Assembly (NCBI GenBank): GCA_026391125.1 | Contig: JAPLEO010000060.1 | Coordinates: 1-64,000 of the forward strand | From: Bacteroidota bacterium | GTDB lineage: Bacteria > Bacteroidota > Bacteroidia > Chitinophagales > Chitinophagaceae | Reading direction: 5' to 3' | DNA: 64,000 nt | Part shown: piece by piece, positions 20,425-29,514 of the stretch | How the letters are laid out: the number at the start of each line of letters is the position of its first letter | Numbering within the stretch: position 1 is the stretch's first letter | The notes under the pieces: model-generated | Database searches by the model: none | What the model saw: the letters and a program-made list of their open reading frames with translations, nothing else | What the model was told of the DNA's origin: nothing | Position numbers and translations under genes: made by a program

Positions 20425-22509
20425 ATGACAAACGCATTATATTTAAGTACCACCGAGCCATTTTCAGGAAAATCGATCATTGCCCTAGGGTTAATGAACC
20501 TTTTGGCGGGCAAAACTGAAAAAATAGCCTATTTCAAACCTGTCATCAGCAGTACTGCTGGGGTAAGAGATAACCATTTAGAAACCATGATTCGTCATTT
20601 TGGGTTAACCACCCCCTATGAGGATATGTATGCTTTCACCAGAGATGAGGTTGAAAAACTGCGAAATACTGGTGGTGAAGCATTGATGATTGATAAGATC
20701 ATTGAAAAATTCAAAAAATTACAAGAAACTCATGAGTTTGTTATTGTTGAAGGGGCCGATTTTCTAGGAAGTAGTACCAATTTGGAATTTGACGACAATA
20801 TCAATATCGCAAAGAATTTAGGAATCCCTGTGGTACTTGTTGTGAAGGGAGAAGGCAAAACAGACCAAGAGATCGTAACCACTACCGTTTCTACTTTTAA
20901 GTTATTCCAAGATGAAGGAGTTCAGATCCTTACAGTTATTGCTAATAAAGTTTTAGAGCAAATTGCATTTTCAGTATCCGTAAATATTCGACAAAGTCTT
21001 CCGAAGGATGTTATTGTAACGGTTATCCCTGAGAACAAAGATCTTGGCAACCCTACACTTAAAGAGATCTGTGAATCAGTGAATGGTAAACCTTTGTTTG
21101 GAGAACATTTATTTACCAATCAGGTGGATCATTCTATTGTTGGTGCGATGCAATTGCACAACTGCTTACTAAGATTAAAGAAAAACACATTGATCGTAAC
21201 ACCTGGTGATAGAGGAGATATTTTGATTGGTGTGTTACAAGCAAATATCTCAAAGAATTACCCAAAAGTTGCGGGTATGATCTTAACAGGTGGACTAACA
21301 CCTGAGCCTTCGATTCTGAAACTGATTGAAGGTCTGGATACCGTATTACCAATCATTTCTGTTGAAACAGGCACATTCGAAACAGTAACCAAAGTGGCTG
21401 GAACACAATCAAGAATCTCTTACTACAACAAAGAAAAAATTTCGTTGGCCATTAGCACTTTTGATAAATACATAGATATACAGGCTATTGGTGAAAAGAT
21501 CAATACTTTCCAAACTAGGAATATTACTCCAAGGATGTTCCAATATCAAATTGTGAAAAGGGCTAAGTCAAATAAAAAACATATCGTACTACCAGAAGGT
21601 GGCGATGATCGGATTTTGATGGCTGCCGACCTTTTAGTTAAACAAGATATTGTTCAAATAACCATACTTGGCATTAAAGAAAATATTGCTGCAGCTGCCA
21701 AGCGTTTGAATTTGAATATGGACTTCGATAAAATTCAAATTATTGATCCAGCGAGTTCTGATAAATTTGATGCGTATGTAGATGCGTTGGTTGAACTACG
21801 CAAATCAAAAAATTTGCAAAAAGAAATGGCACGCGACTTAATGTTAGACGTCTCTTATTTTGGTACTATGATGGTATTCAAAGGTGATGCAGATGGCATG
21901 GTATCTGGTGCAGTGCATACAACACAACATACGATTCGTCCGGCTTTACAATTTGTAAAAACTAAGCCTGGGGTAAATACTGTATCATCTGTATTCTTTA
22001 TGTGTTTACCTAATCGAGTTTCTGTATTTGGTGATTGTGCAGTTAACCCCAACCCTACTTCTGAGCAGTTAGCAGAGATTGCGATTTCATCAGCAGAAAC
22101 AAGCATCATGTTTGGCATTGAACCTAAGATCGCTATGTTATCTTATTCATCAGGAACTTCAGGTGAAGGAGAAGATGTTGACAAAGTAAGAAGAGCCACA
22201 GAAATTGTAAGAGAAAAAAGACCTGATTTAAAAGTAGAGGGACCAATTCAATACGATGCAGCAGTGGATCCATCTGTTGGTCGTCAGAAGCTTCCTAATT
22301 CTCAAGTAGCAGGTCAGGCAAGTGTATTGATCTTCCCAGATTTGAATACTGGTAATAATACTTATAAAGCTGTTCAAAGAGAAACAGGTGCATTAGCCAT
22401 CGGACCAATGTTACAAGGATTGAATAAACCGGTAAACGACTTAAGCAGGGGTTGTACCGTAGATGATATATTCAATACTGTAGTTATCACCGCCATTCAA
22501 GCACAATAA
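20425..22509 (+). CDS. pta: Phosphate acetyltransferase, long form
   Basis: N-terminal MTNALYLSTTEPFSGKSIIALGL, C-terminal PTA domain HIVLPEGGDDRILMAADLL...; followed by ackA. Confidence 0.95.
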   Translation: MTNALYLSTTEPFSGKSIIALGLMNLLAGKTEKIAYFKPVISSTAGVRDNHLETMIRHFGLTTPYEDMYAFTRDEVEKLRNTGGEALMIDKIIEKFKKLQETHEFVIVEGADFLGSSTNLEFDDNINIAKNLGIPVVLVVKGEGKTDQEIVTTTVSTFKLFQDEGVQILTVIANKVLEQIAFSVSVNIRQSLPKDVIVTVIPENKDLGNPTLKEICESVNGKPLFGEHLFTNQVDHSIVGAMQLHNCLLRLKKNTLIVTPGDRGDILIGVLQANISKNYPKVAGMILTGGLTPEPSILKLIEGLDTVLPIISVETGTFETVTKVAGTQSRISYYNKEKISLAISTFDKYIDIQAIGEKINTFQTRNITPRMFQYQIVKRAKSNKKHIVLPEGGDDRILMAADLLVKQDIVQITILGIKENIAAAAKRLNLNMDFDKIQIIDPASSDKFDAYVDALVELRKSKNLQKEMARDLMLDVSYFGTMMVFKGDADGMVSGAVHTTQHTIRPALQFVKTKPGVNTVSSVFFMCLPNRVSVFGDCAVNPNPTSEQLAEIAISSAETSIMFGIEPKIAMLSYSSGTSGEGEDVDKVRRATEIVREKRPDLKVEGPIQYDAAVDPSVGRQKLPNSQVAGQASVLIFPDLNTGNNTYKAVQRETGALAIGPMLQGLNKPVNDLSRGCTVDDIFNTVVITAIQAQ

Positions 22510-22526
22510 AATATTAATATTGTTAG

Positions 22527-23726
22527 ATGAATATATTCGTAATTAATTCAGGCAGTAGTTCTATCAAGTACCAACTCATTAGTATGCCTGAAGCTGCTAC
22601 TATTTGTACGGGTTTAATTGAACGAATTGGATCAGATGCTTCTACCATTATTCACAAACGTTTTAAAGATGGCGAAGAGTTTGTGAATGAAGAAACGCTA
22701 AAGATCAAGGACCATGCAACCGGATTAAAGGAAGTTGCTAAATTATTAATTGATCCTACTATTGGTGTGATCAAAGATCCTAATGAAATTCATGCAGTTG
22801 GTCATCGGGTGGTGCATGGTGGAGAATCTTTTTCTGATACACAAATCATTAGCGAAGAAGTTAAGGATAAAATAAAAAAACTATTCCCTTTAGCACCCTT
22901 ACACAATCCACCTAATTATTTAGGAATTGAAGTGGCGGAGCAAATTTTTAGTAGTGCAAAACAGATCGCTGTTTTTGACACAGCATTTCATCAAACCATG
23001 CCTGCTGTTGCTTATCGGATGGCCATTCCAAATGAGTACTATACAGAGCACCGAATCAGGGCTTATGGGTTTCATGGCACCAGTCATAAATATGTTTCTG
23101 AAAGAGCCATTGAATATTTGAACAAAAAAGAATCAAAGATCATAACCATACATTTAGGAAATGGTTGTAGCATGAGTGCCATCTTAAATGGCAAATGTAT
23201 TGATCATAGTATGGGACTTGGGCCAATGAATGGATTGATCATGGGAACCAGAGCTGGGGATATTGATCAGTCAGTAATATTTTATTTAGTAAATCAATTG
23301 GGCTATCCAATTGAAGAGATCAATAATGTACTCAACAAAAAGAGTGGCATGTTAGGACTCACAGGCTTTAGTGATATGCGTGATGTTACTGCCCGATATA
23401 ATGAGGGCGATCTCAATGCAATCCTAGCCTATGAAATGTATGGCTATCATATCAAAAAATATATTGGATCATTCACAGCAGTGTTGAATGGATTGGATGC
23501 CATTGTTTTTACAGGAGGTGTAGGAGAAAATGATGCATTGGTAAGAAGCCTTGCAACAAAAAACTTGTCTTATTTAGGAATTGAAATAGACGAAGAAAAA
23601 AATAAGCAGCGGATCAAGGGAACAGTCGAATTAAATACTCCCATTTCAAAAGTAAAAATTCTAAAAATCCCAACCAACGAAGAACTAGAAATTGCGAATC
23701 AGTGCTATGCATTGATGCAACAATAA
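22527..23726 (+). CDS. ackA: Acetate kinase
   Basis: MNIFVINSGSSSIKYQLI, VGHRVVHGGE, FDTAFHQTMP, HLGNGCSM. Confidence 0.97.
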   Translation: MNIFVINSGSSSIKYQLISMPEAATICTGLIERIGSDASTIIHKRFKDGEEFVNEETLKIKDHATGLKEVAKLLIDPTIGVIKDPNEIHAVGHRVVHGGESFSDTQIISEEVKDKIKKLFPLAPLHNPPNYLGIEVAEQIFSSAKQIAVFDTAFHQTMPAVAYRMAIPNEYYTEHRIRAYGFHGTSHKYVSERAIEYLNKKESKIITIHLGNGCSMSAILNGKCIDHSMGLGPMNGLIMGTRAGDIDQSVIFYLVNQLGYPIEEINNVLNKKSGMLGLTGFSDMRDVTARYNEGDLNAILAYEMYGYHIKKYIGSFTAVLNGLDAIVFTGGVGENDALVRSLATKNLSYLGIEIDEEKNKQRIKGTVELNTPISKVKILKIPTNEELEIANQCYALMQQ

Positions 23727-23744
23727 TTGAGCATCAACCAATAA

Positions 23745-23773
23745 AAAATGCCTCTTATGAAATGGCATTCTTT
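23745..23773 (+). terminator. Weak terminator after ackA
   Basis: AATGCC...GGCATT followed by CTTTATT. Confidence 0.5.
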
Positions 23774-23782
23774 ATTGTGAGG

Positions 23783-23814
23783 CCCCGGCTTGAAAGCCGG
23801 GGTTAACGTATTTC
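23783..23814. repeat. GC hairpin repeat copy 1
   Basis: CCCCGGCTTGAAAGCCGGGGTTAACGTATTTCT; near-copy at 43450-43482. Confidence 0.8.
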
Positions 23815-23843
23815 TAAGGATGTTAGTTGCTTAAACGAGTGAC

Positions 23844-23879
23844 TGTCCACTTTTCACTTTTATCTCTTCACTTCTTCTC
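23844..23879 (-). repeat. Heptad-periodic tract downstream of the META-domain gene
   Basis: TGTCCACTTTTCACTTTTATCTCTTCACTTCTTCTCC; first 22 nt identical to 244-265. Confidence 0.75.
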
Positions 23880-24296
23880 CTATCGCCCAAGCGTCATAAT
23901 AGTTCTTCCCTCTTTACTGATAGTTATGATACCACGTTCATAGGTATAAGATAAATTTCCAATCAAAGTTTGTAAAATTGGGCGCTCGTATTTTGCATTC
24001 TGGCACATCATCATTGTTGTTGCTAATGGTCCGAAATTGATGCTGTTATTATTAATAGTTGCTTTACCGTTTAAACGATTGCAGCCAGTAGTGCCGGTCA
24101 CCGTACTTTTTTCTGCGTTAAATTCTAGATAGGGCATTTCCTTGCCAGCATCCTTCTTCACAACTTCAATGCCATTAACAGAAATAATTTGCCATATTCC
24201 TGAAAGATCGTTCTTCACTGCTTCCACTGCTATTGTTTTATGTGAGCAAGAACCGAGAAATAATAAAGCGATAACGGCCACAATATATTGCTTCAT
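23880..24296 (-). CDS. META-domain (HslJ-like) lipoprotein
   Basis: Lipobox LLFLGSCS; GIWQIISVNG...TGCNRLNGKATI...TMMMCQNA. Confidence 0.85.
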   Translation of the reverse strand: MKQYIVAVIALLFLGSCSHKTIAVEAVKNDLSGIWQIISVNGIEVVKKDAGKEMPYLEFNAEKSTVTGTTGCNRLNGKATINNNSINFGPLATTMMMCQNAKYERPILQTLIGNLSYTYERGIITISKEGRTIMTLGR

Positions 24297-24306
24297 AAAT
24301 AAAATT

Positions 24307-25404
24307 TTAGTTACGCATCATATCAATAAAATTATCGAACAGGTAACGGCTATCATGCGGACCAGGTGTGCTTTCTGGATGATATTGCACACTAAATGCC
24401 TGACGATCTTTTAAACGAATTCCTTCGATAGAATCATCATTTAAATTCAAGTGTGTAATTTCTACGTTTGCATGATTACGAACAGCATCTGGATCAACAC
24501 CAAAGCCATGATTCTGAGTAGTGATTTCGCACTGACCAGTAATGATATTTTTTACAGGGTGATTTAACCCTCTATGTCCGTGGTGCATTTTAAAGGTTGG
24601 AATATCGTTAGCTCTTGCTAATAATTGATGTCCTAAACAAATTCCAAATACAGGTTTATTTTCTTGTAAAATATCTTTCACAGTTGCAACAGCATAAGGC
24701 ATCGCAGCTGGATCTCCAGGGCCGTTAGAAAGAAAGTATCCATTCGGATTAAACTCTTTTAATCTACTCAATGGTGTCTTTGCAGGATGCACACGAACAT
24801 GTGCTCCTCTTGTAACCAAACACTGAAGAATATGTTCTTTTACGCCAAAATCAAGTACTGATATTTTGATCGGTGAACTGGTATCACCCAATTCATATTC
24901 TACATTCGTACTTACTGTACTCGCTAATTCTAAGCCATCCATATCCGGAACGCTCGCTAATTGTGCTTTTAATTTTTCTACATCCATTTCAGAAGAAGAA
25001 ATGATACAGTTCATTGCTCCCTTTGTGCGAATATGTGCCACCAAGGCTCTTGTATCGATATCATCAATTGCCACAATATTATTCGTGATCAAATAGTCGC
25101 TTAGATTTCCATCAGCCATGAAGCGACTAAATTTCTCTTCCAGATTTCTAGCGATCAGGCCATGAATCTTTACAGATTTGCTTTCTACATCCACGTCTTT
25201 CACACCATAGTTACCGATATGAACGCTGTTCATGATCAGCACTTGTCCGGTATAACTCGGATCTGTGAACACTTCTTGGTAACCTGTCATTCCGGTATTA
25301 AAACAGATCTCGCCAGTAGCTACTCCTATTTTTCCGAAAGCGCGGCCTTGAAAAACATGTCCATCAGCTAAAACTAAAATTGCGGGTTGTTGAGATTGAG
25401 ACAT
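24307..25404 (-). CDS. carA: Carbamoyl-phosphate synthase small subunit
   Basis: MSQSQQPAILVLADGHVFQGRAFG...NTGMTGYQE...PVFGICLGHQLLA; start trimmed to MSQSQ. Confidence 0.95.
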   Translation of the reverse strand: MSQSQQPAILVLADGHVFQGRAFGKIGVATGEICFNTGMTGYQEVFTDPSYTGQVLIMNSVHIGNYGVKDVDVESKSVKIHGLIARNLEEKFSRFMADGNLSDYLITNNIVAIDDIDTRALVAHIRTKGAMNCIISSSEMDVEKLKAQLASVPDMDGLELASTVSTNVEYELGDTSSPIKISVLDFGVKEHILQCLVTRGAHVRVHPAKTPLSRLKEFNPNGYFLSNGPGDPAAMPYAVATVKDILQENKPVFGICLGHQLLARANDIPTFKMHHGHRGLNHPVKNIITGQCEITTQNHGFGVDPDAVRNHANVEITHLNLNDDSIEGIRLKDRQAFSVQYHPESTPGPHDSRYLFDNFIDMMRN

Positions 25405-25429
25405 TCTTATTGGGTCTATTTGATGCTGC

Positions 25430-25463
25430 AAAAAAAACACATTTGAGTTGATTCCTCAGATGT
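25430..25463 (-). promoter_or_regulatory. Terminator-like hairpin in the carA leader
   Basis: Minus strand ACATCTGAG-GAATCAA-CTCAAATGT-G-TTTTTTTT, about 30 nt before the carA ATG. Confidence 0.5.
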
Positions 25464-25482
25464 TTTTTTACACATTGGATAT

Positions 25483-25513
25483 AAAAAAAAGGCAAGACTA
25501 AAAAAGTCTTGCC
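25483..25513 (-). terminator. Terminator after rplQ
   Basis: GGCAAGACT-TTTTT-AGTCTTGCC then T8 on the minus strand. Confidence 0.9.
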
Positions 25514-25539
25514 TGTATTTGAAAAATTCTTCATTGAAA

Positions 25540-26076
25540 TTATTCTGCAGCTTTATCTTCAACAGCTGGAGTTTCTTCAGCAGCAGGCGCTTCAGCAACA
25601 GGAGCCGCTTCAACAGCCGCATCCGCTTTCTTTTTAGCACCACCTGCACGACGAGTTTTCTTAGCAGGCTCAGCAGCTTTTTCAACTGATTTACCGTAGA
25701 TCTCGTTAAAGTCAACCAATTCAATCATTGCTTTCTCAGCGTTATCACCTGGACGAATTCCTAATTTAAGGATTCTGGTGTATCCACCTGGACGAGCAGC
25801 AACTTTTGGTCCAACTACTGTGAACAATTCTTTCACAGCTGCTTTGTCTTGCAATTCAGCAAAAACCAAACGGTGGTTATGGCTGATTTGTGCAACTGAT
25901 TCCACTTTCTTAGTCTTGGTAATCAATGGTTCCACATAAGTTCTCAAGGCTTTAGCTTTTGCCAAAGTGGTAACGATACGTTTGTGTGTGATCAGCTGAC
26001 TAGCTAAGTTTTGCAATAACGCTACTCTGTGTGCCTTTTTACGGCCGAGGTTATTGATTTTGTCTCCGTGACGCAT
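25540..26076 (-). CDS. rplQ: 50S ribosomal protein L17
   Basis: [37 protein letters not shown]; Ala/Glu-rich C-terminal extension. Confidence 0.97.
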   Translation of the reverse strand: MRHGDKINNLGRKKAHRVALLQNLASQLITHKRIVTTLAKAKALRTYVEPLITKTKKVESVAQISHNHRLVFAELQDKAAVKELFTVVGPKVAARPGGYTRILKLGIRPGDNAEKAMIELVDFNEIYGKSVEKAAEPAKKTRRAGGAKKKADAAVEAAPVAEAPAAEETPAVEDKAAE

Positions 26077-26145
26077 GACTTATTGTTTTATATATCTTGT
26101 ACCGTGTCGGGAATACAAGATGTGAATAATGGAAAAGCGTTTAGA

Positions 26146-27147
26146 TTAATTATCTAAATTGTCTAATCCTAATTTGTTTAAATCCATACCAAAGCTCAAT
26201 CCTCTTTCAGTCAATACTTGTTCAATCTCAGAAAGAGATTTTTGACCGAAGTTTCTGAACTTCATCAAGTCTTCTTGCTCATATTGTACCAATTCGCTCA
26301 AGCTGTTGATTTTAGCAGCTTTCAAGCAATTGAATGCACGAACAGAAAGGTCTAGATCTTCCAATGGTGTTTTCAATACTTTGCGTAATTGTAATACGTG
26401 CTCGTCAACAACATCTTCTTTTTTATCTTCTTTATTATCAAAAGTGATGTTCTCATCAGTGATGATCATCAAGTGTTGAATCAAAATACGAGAAGCTTGT
26501 TTAACAGCATCTTCTGGATGAATAGTACCATCGGTAGCTACATCCAAAATCAATTTTTCGTAGTCGGTTCTTTGTTCTACACGATAGTTCTCAATAGCGT
26601 ATTTCACGTTCTTGATTGGCGTGTGAATAGAATCGATAGCGATATATCCGAAAGCTGCATCTTTTACTTTATTCTCTTCAGCAGGAATATAGCCACGGCC
26701 TTTAGCGATGGTTAATTCGATGTCGAGTTTAGAAGTGTTGTCCATAGTACAGATCACCAATTCAGGATTCATCACTTGGAAGCTCTGAGATCCTTCACCG
26801 ATCATACCTGCATTGAACTCAGTGCGGCCTTTGATAGACAAAGTAATTTTTTCGTTCACTACATCATGATCAACATGCTTCTTGAAACGAACTTGCTTCA
26901 AGTTTAGGATCACTTCAGTTACGTCTTCTGTAATACCTTTGATGGTTGCAAACTCGTGGTCAACACCTTCGATTTTGATACCTACAATAGCATATCCCTC
27001 CAAAGAACTCAATAATACTCTGCGAAGTGCATTACCGATAGTCAAGCCGAAGCCTGGCTCTAATGGACGGAATTCAAACTGTCCTTCAAAATCTGTTGCT
27101 TTTTGTAAAACGATTTTGTCTGGCTTCTGGAAGCTTAAAATTGCCAT
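26146..27147 (-). CDS. rpoA: RNA polymerase subunit alpha
   Basis: FEFRPLEPGFGLTIGNALRRVLLSSLEGYA; C-terminal alpha-CTD. Confidence 0.98.
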   Translation of the reverse strand: MAILSFQKPDKIVLQKATDFEGQFEFRPLEPGFGLTIGNALRRVLLSSLEGYAIVGIKIEGVDHEFATIKGITEDVTEVILNLKQVRFKKHVDHDVVNEKITLSIKGRTEFNAGMIGEGSQSFQVMNPELVICTMDNTSKLDIELTIAKGRGYIPAEENKVKDAAFGYIAIDSIHTPIKNVKYAIENYRVEQRTDYEKLILDVATDGTIHPEDAVKQASRILIQHLMIITDENITFDNKEDKKEDVVDEHVLQLRKVLKTPLEDLDLSVRAFNCLKAAKINSLSELVQYEQEDLMKFRNFGQKSLSEIEQVLTERGLSFGMDLNKLGLDNLDN

Positions 27148-27206
27148 ATTAGAACTTATTTTTTACTTATGATCTCTAACCCAATTAGGCTAAAGGAATA
27201 TGATGG

Positions 27207-27232
27207 ATACCCGGGGTTTAAGGCCCGGGTAT
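27207..27232 (-). promoter_or_regulatory. Inverted repeat between rpsD and rpoA
   Basis: ATACCCGGG-N8-CCCGGGTAT just after the rpsD stop. Confidence 0.6.
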
Positions 27233-27235
27233 TTA

Positions 27236-27797
27236 TTATTTAGAGTACAATTCGACGATCAACTGCTCCTTGATATTCTCAGGAACGTGTTCACGCTCAG
27301 GCATTGTAATAAAAGTTCCTTTTTTCTCGGTTTCGTTCCAATCTAACCAACCGAACTTAGGGTTTTTACCACGGCTCTTGCTTGTAACAGCAGTGTTATC
27401 AGCACTCTTTGGTTTGTAGGCAATGATATCACCTGGCTTACATGTGTAAGAAGGTACATTCATTACTTCACCATTTACTAAGATGTGCTTGTGGTTTACT
27501 AATTGACGAGCTTCTGGGCGACTAGCAGTTAATCCCATACGGAAGATGGTATTATCTAAACGAGACTCCAACAACTTGATCAAGTTTTCACCGGTAACAC
27601 CTTTGATACGCTGAGCTTCTTCAAAAGTTTTACGGAACTGGCGCTCTAACACACCATAAGTGTATTTAGCTTTTTGTTTTTCGCGTAACTGTAAAGCGTA
27701 TTCACCTAAAGTTTTACGCTTACGAGCCGCACCGTGCTGACCCGGAGGGTTGCTGGATTCTAGAGATTTTGGTCTTTGGACCAGTGTAACGTGCCAT
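27236..27797 (-). CDS. rpsD: 30S ribosomal protein S4 with apparent N-terminal-proximal deletion and frameshift
   Basis: From ATG at 27797: MARYTGPKTKISRI then QQPSGSARCGS*. Another frame continues (S)SNPPGQHGAARKRKTLGEYALQLREKQKAKYTYGVLERQFRK...LIVELYSK*. The ORF track holds only the last 138 aa. Confidence 0.9.
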
Positions 27798-27831
27798 TTC
27801 TTTTTATTTGTTGATTTTTTAGTGACGACAC

Positions 27832-27899
27832 AGTATCGTAAAAATCTAAAATAGATACTATGCCCTTGTTTATAGTTATAGCCGAATCAGATTCGGTTA
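27832..27899 (-). promoter_or_regulatory. Two inverted repeats between rpsK and rpsD
   Basis: AGTATC...GATACT (27832-27859) and CCGAATC-A-GATTCGG (about 27882-27896). Confidence 0.45.
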
Positions 27900-27902
27900 A
27901 AA

Positions 27903-28313
27903 TTATACACGACGTTGTTTAGGAGGACGACATCCATTGTGTGGTAAAGGTGTAACGTCTTTGATAGAAGTTACTTCAATACCAGACTGAGAAATTGAAC
28001 GAATAGAACTTTCGCGACCAGCACCAGGGCCTTTCACGAAAACGTCTACTCTTTTCAAACCTGCATCCAATGCAACTTTCGCAGCATCAGCAGCAGCCAT
28101 TTGAGCTGCATATGGAGTGTTTTTCTTAGATCCTTTGAATCCCATTTTACCAGCACTGCTCCAACTAATAACCTGACCGGTTTTGTTAGTAAAGCTGATG
28201 ATGATGTTGTTGAAAGTAGCAGAGATACGAACTTCACCAGCCGCATCAACTTTTACTACTCTTTTTTTGGCAGAAGTCTTTGCACTGTTCTGCGCTTTTT
28301 GTGTTTTAGCCAT
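27903..28313 (-). CDS. rpsK: 30S ribosomal protein S11
   Basis: [42 protein letters not shown]...[10 protein letters not shown]. Confidence 0.98.
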   Translation of the reverse strand: MAKTQKAQNSAKTSAKKRVVKVDAAGEVRISATFNNIIISFTNKTGQVISWSSAGKMGFKGSKKNTPYAAQMAAADAAKVALDAGLKRVDVFVKGPGAGRESSIRSISQSGIEVTSIKDVTPLPHNGCRPPKQRRV

Positions 28314-28344
28314 TTTTCTTTTTTGAGGTAGTCTATTAACAATG

Positions 28345-28367
28345 AAAAATCCCGAATCGTTTCGGGA
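28345..28367 (-). terminator. Terminator-like hairpin inside the cluster, between rpsM and rpsK
   Basis: Minus strand TCCCGAA-ACGA-TTCGGGA-TTTTT. Confidence 0.7.
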
Positions 28368-28425
28368 ACCATTTCACTCTCCTTTCCTTATCGGAAGATC
28401 CAAGCTGAAACGGATTTTATAGAAC

Positions 28426-28457
28426 GAATGAGTATGATGCAAGCACCATACTCATTC
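28426..28457 (-). promoter_or_regulatory. Long hairpin just after rpsM
   Basis: Minus-strand RNA GAAUGAGUAUG-G-UGC-UU-GCA-U-CAUACUCAUUC; the only non-Watson-Crick position is a G-U on this strand (A-C on the other). Confidence 0.7.
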
Positions 28458-28463
28458 AACTAA

Positions 28464-28844
28464 TTATTTCTTAGCAGCTTTCTTCTTACCTGCAACTGTT
28501 TTACGTTTACCTTTTCTGGTACGACTATTCGTTTTGGTACGTTGACCACGAACAGGCAAACCTTTACGGTGACGCAAACCACGATAACAAGCGATATCCA
28601 ATAAGCGTTTAATACTCATTGAAACTTCACTACGTAAAGCACCTTCAACTTTGAACTCAGAGTTGATGATATTACGGATAGCAGCTTGTTCTTCATCGTT
28701 CCACTGATTAACTTTTTTATCAAAGTCGATTTCAGCTTTAGTCAGAATATATTGAGCAGTTGAACGGCCAATTCCGAAAATATAGGTTAGACCGATTTCT
28801 CCTCTTTTATTCTTTGGTAAATCAATACCGGCAATACGAGCCAT
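28464..28844 (-). CDS. rpsM: 30S ribosomal protein S13
   Basis: [31 protein letters not shown]...[25 protein letters not shown]. Confidence 0.98.
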   Translation of the reverse strand: MARIAGIDLPKNKRGEIGLTYIFGIGRSTAQYILTKAEIDFDKKVNQWNDEEQAAIRNIINSEFKVEGALRSEVSMSIKRLLDIACYRGLRHRKGLPVRGQRTKTNSRTRKGKRKTVAGKKKAAKK

Positions 28845-28899
28845 ATTCTAATTTTAAGTTTTATACTATTTTAATGTAGGCACCATCAGGTACCAAAGA

Positions 28900-29016
28900 T
28901 TATCCCTGACGTTGCTTATAACGAGGGTTCTTTTTGTTAATCACGTACAGTTTGCCTTTACGCTTCACGATCTTACAATCTACACTGCGCTTTTTGATAG
29001 AAGCTCTAACTTTCAT
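28900..29016 (-). CDS. rpmJ: 50S ribosomal protein L36
   Basis: Translation [38 protein letters not shown]; missed by the ORF track. Confidence 0.97.
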   Translation of the reverse strand: MKVRASIKKRSVDCKIVKRKGKLYVINKKNPRYKQRQG

Positions 29017-29102
29017 AAAAGTGTTTTTTGCTTTCGCCTTGGCTACGCTTCCGGCTTATTGGTACCTAATAATTTTTATCCCTTCCTGATTGCTCTTTTT
29101 GA

Positions 29103-29321
29103 CTATTTGTATCGGAAAATGATCCTTCCTCTACTTAAATCATACGGACTCATCTCAACCCCCACTTTATCACCCGGCAGAATTCGGATATAGTGCATCC
29201 TCATTTTTCCGGAGATGGTAGCCAATATTTCGTGGCCATTTTCTAATTTCACCCTGAACATAGCATTGCTCAAAGCTTCCAGAATTACTCCATCTTGTTT
29301 AATCAGTGGTTGTTTCGACAT
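29103..29321 (-). CDS. infA: Translation initiation factor IF-1
   Basis: [53 protein letters not shown]. Confidence 0.97.
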   Translation of the reverse strand: MSKQPLIKQDGVILEALSNAMFRVKLENGHEILATISGKMRMHYIRILPGDKVGVEMSPYDLSRGRIIFRYK

Positions 29322-29337
29322 ACAATTTTTGGGGCTG

Positions 29338-29345
29338 CAAAGATA
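29338..29345 (-). promoter_or_regulatory. Candidate -7 element TATCTTTG upstream of infA
   Basis: Matches TAnnTTTG; 16 nt before the ATG at 29321. Confidence 0.6.
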
Positions 29346-29514
29346 TTAGTTTGCAGCGGAAATATGAAAATTAAGTGGAAAAAAATCTTTAAAATGTGGA
29401 AAATCATTCCTAAAAGGCTGATTTTGGTGCAAATATGCCTTAAAATATTCAATTATGCTCCGTTTTTTTAACCCAATTTTCTGGGTTTGAACAAAATCCA
29501 TTTCTGAAGTATCC

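Noticed and set aside
25416-25724. 102-aa Lys/Leu-rich ORF overlapping the end of rplQ
   Set aside because: Alternate-frame reading of the Ala/Glu-rich L17 tail; runs through a strong terminator.
28912-29193. 93-aa plus-strand ORF over rpmJ and infA
   Set aside because: Antisense to two verified ribosomal/initiation genes.
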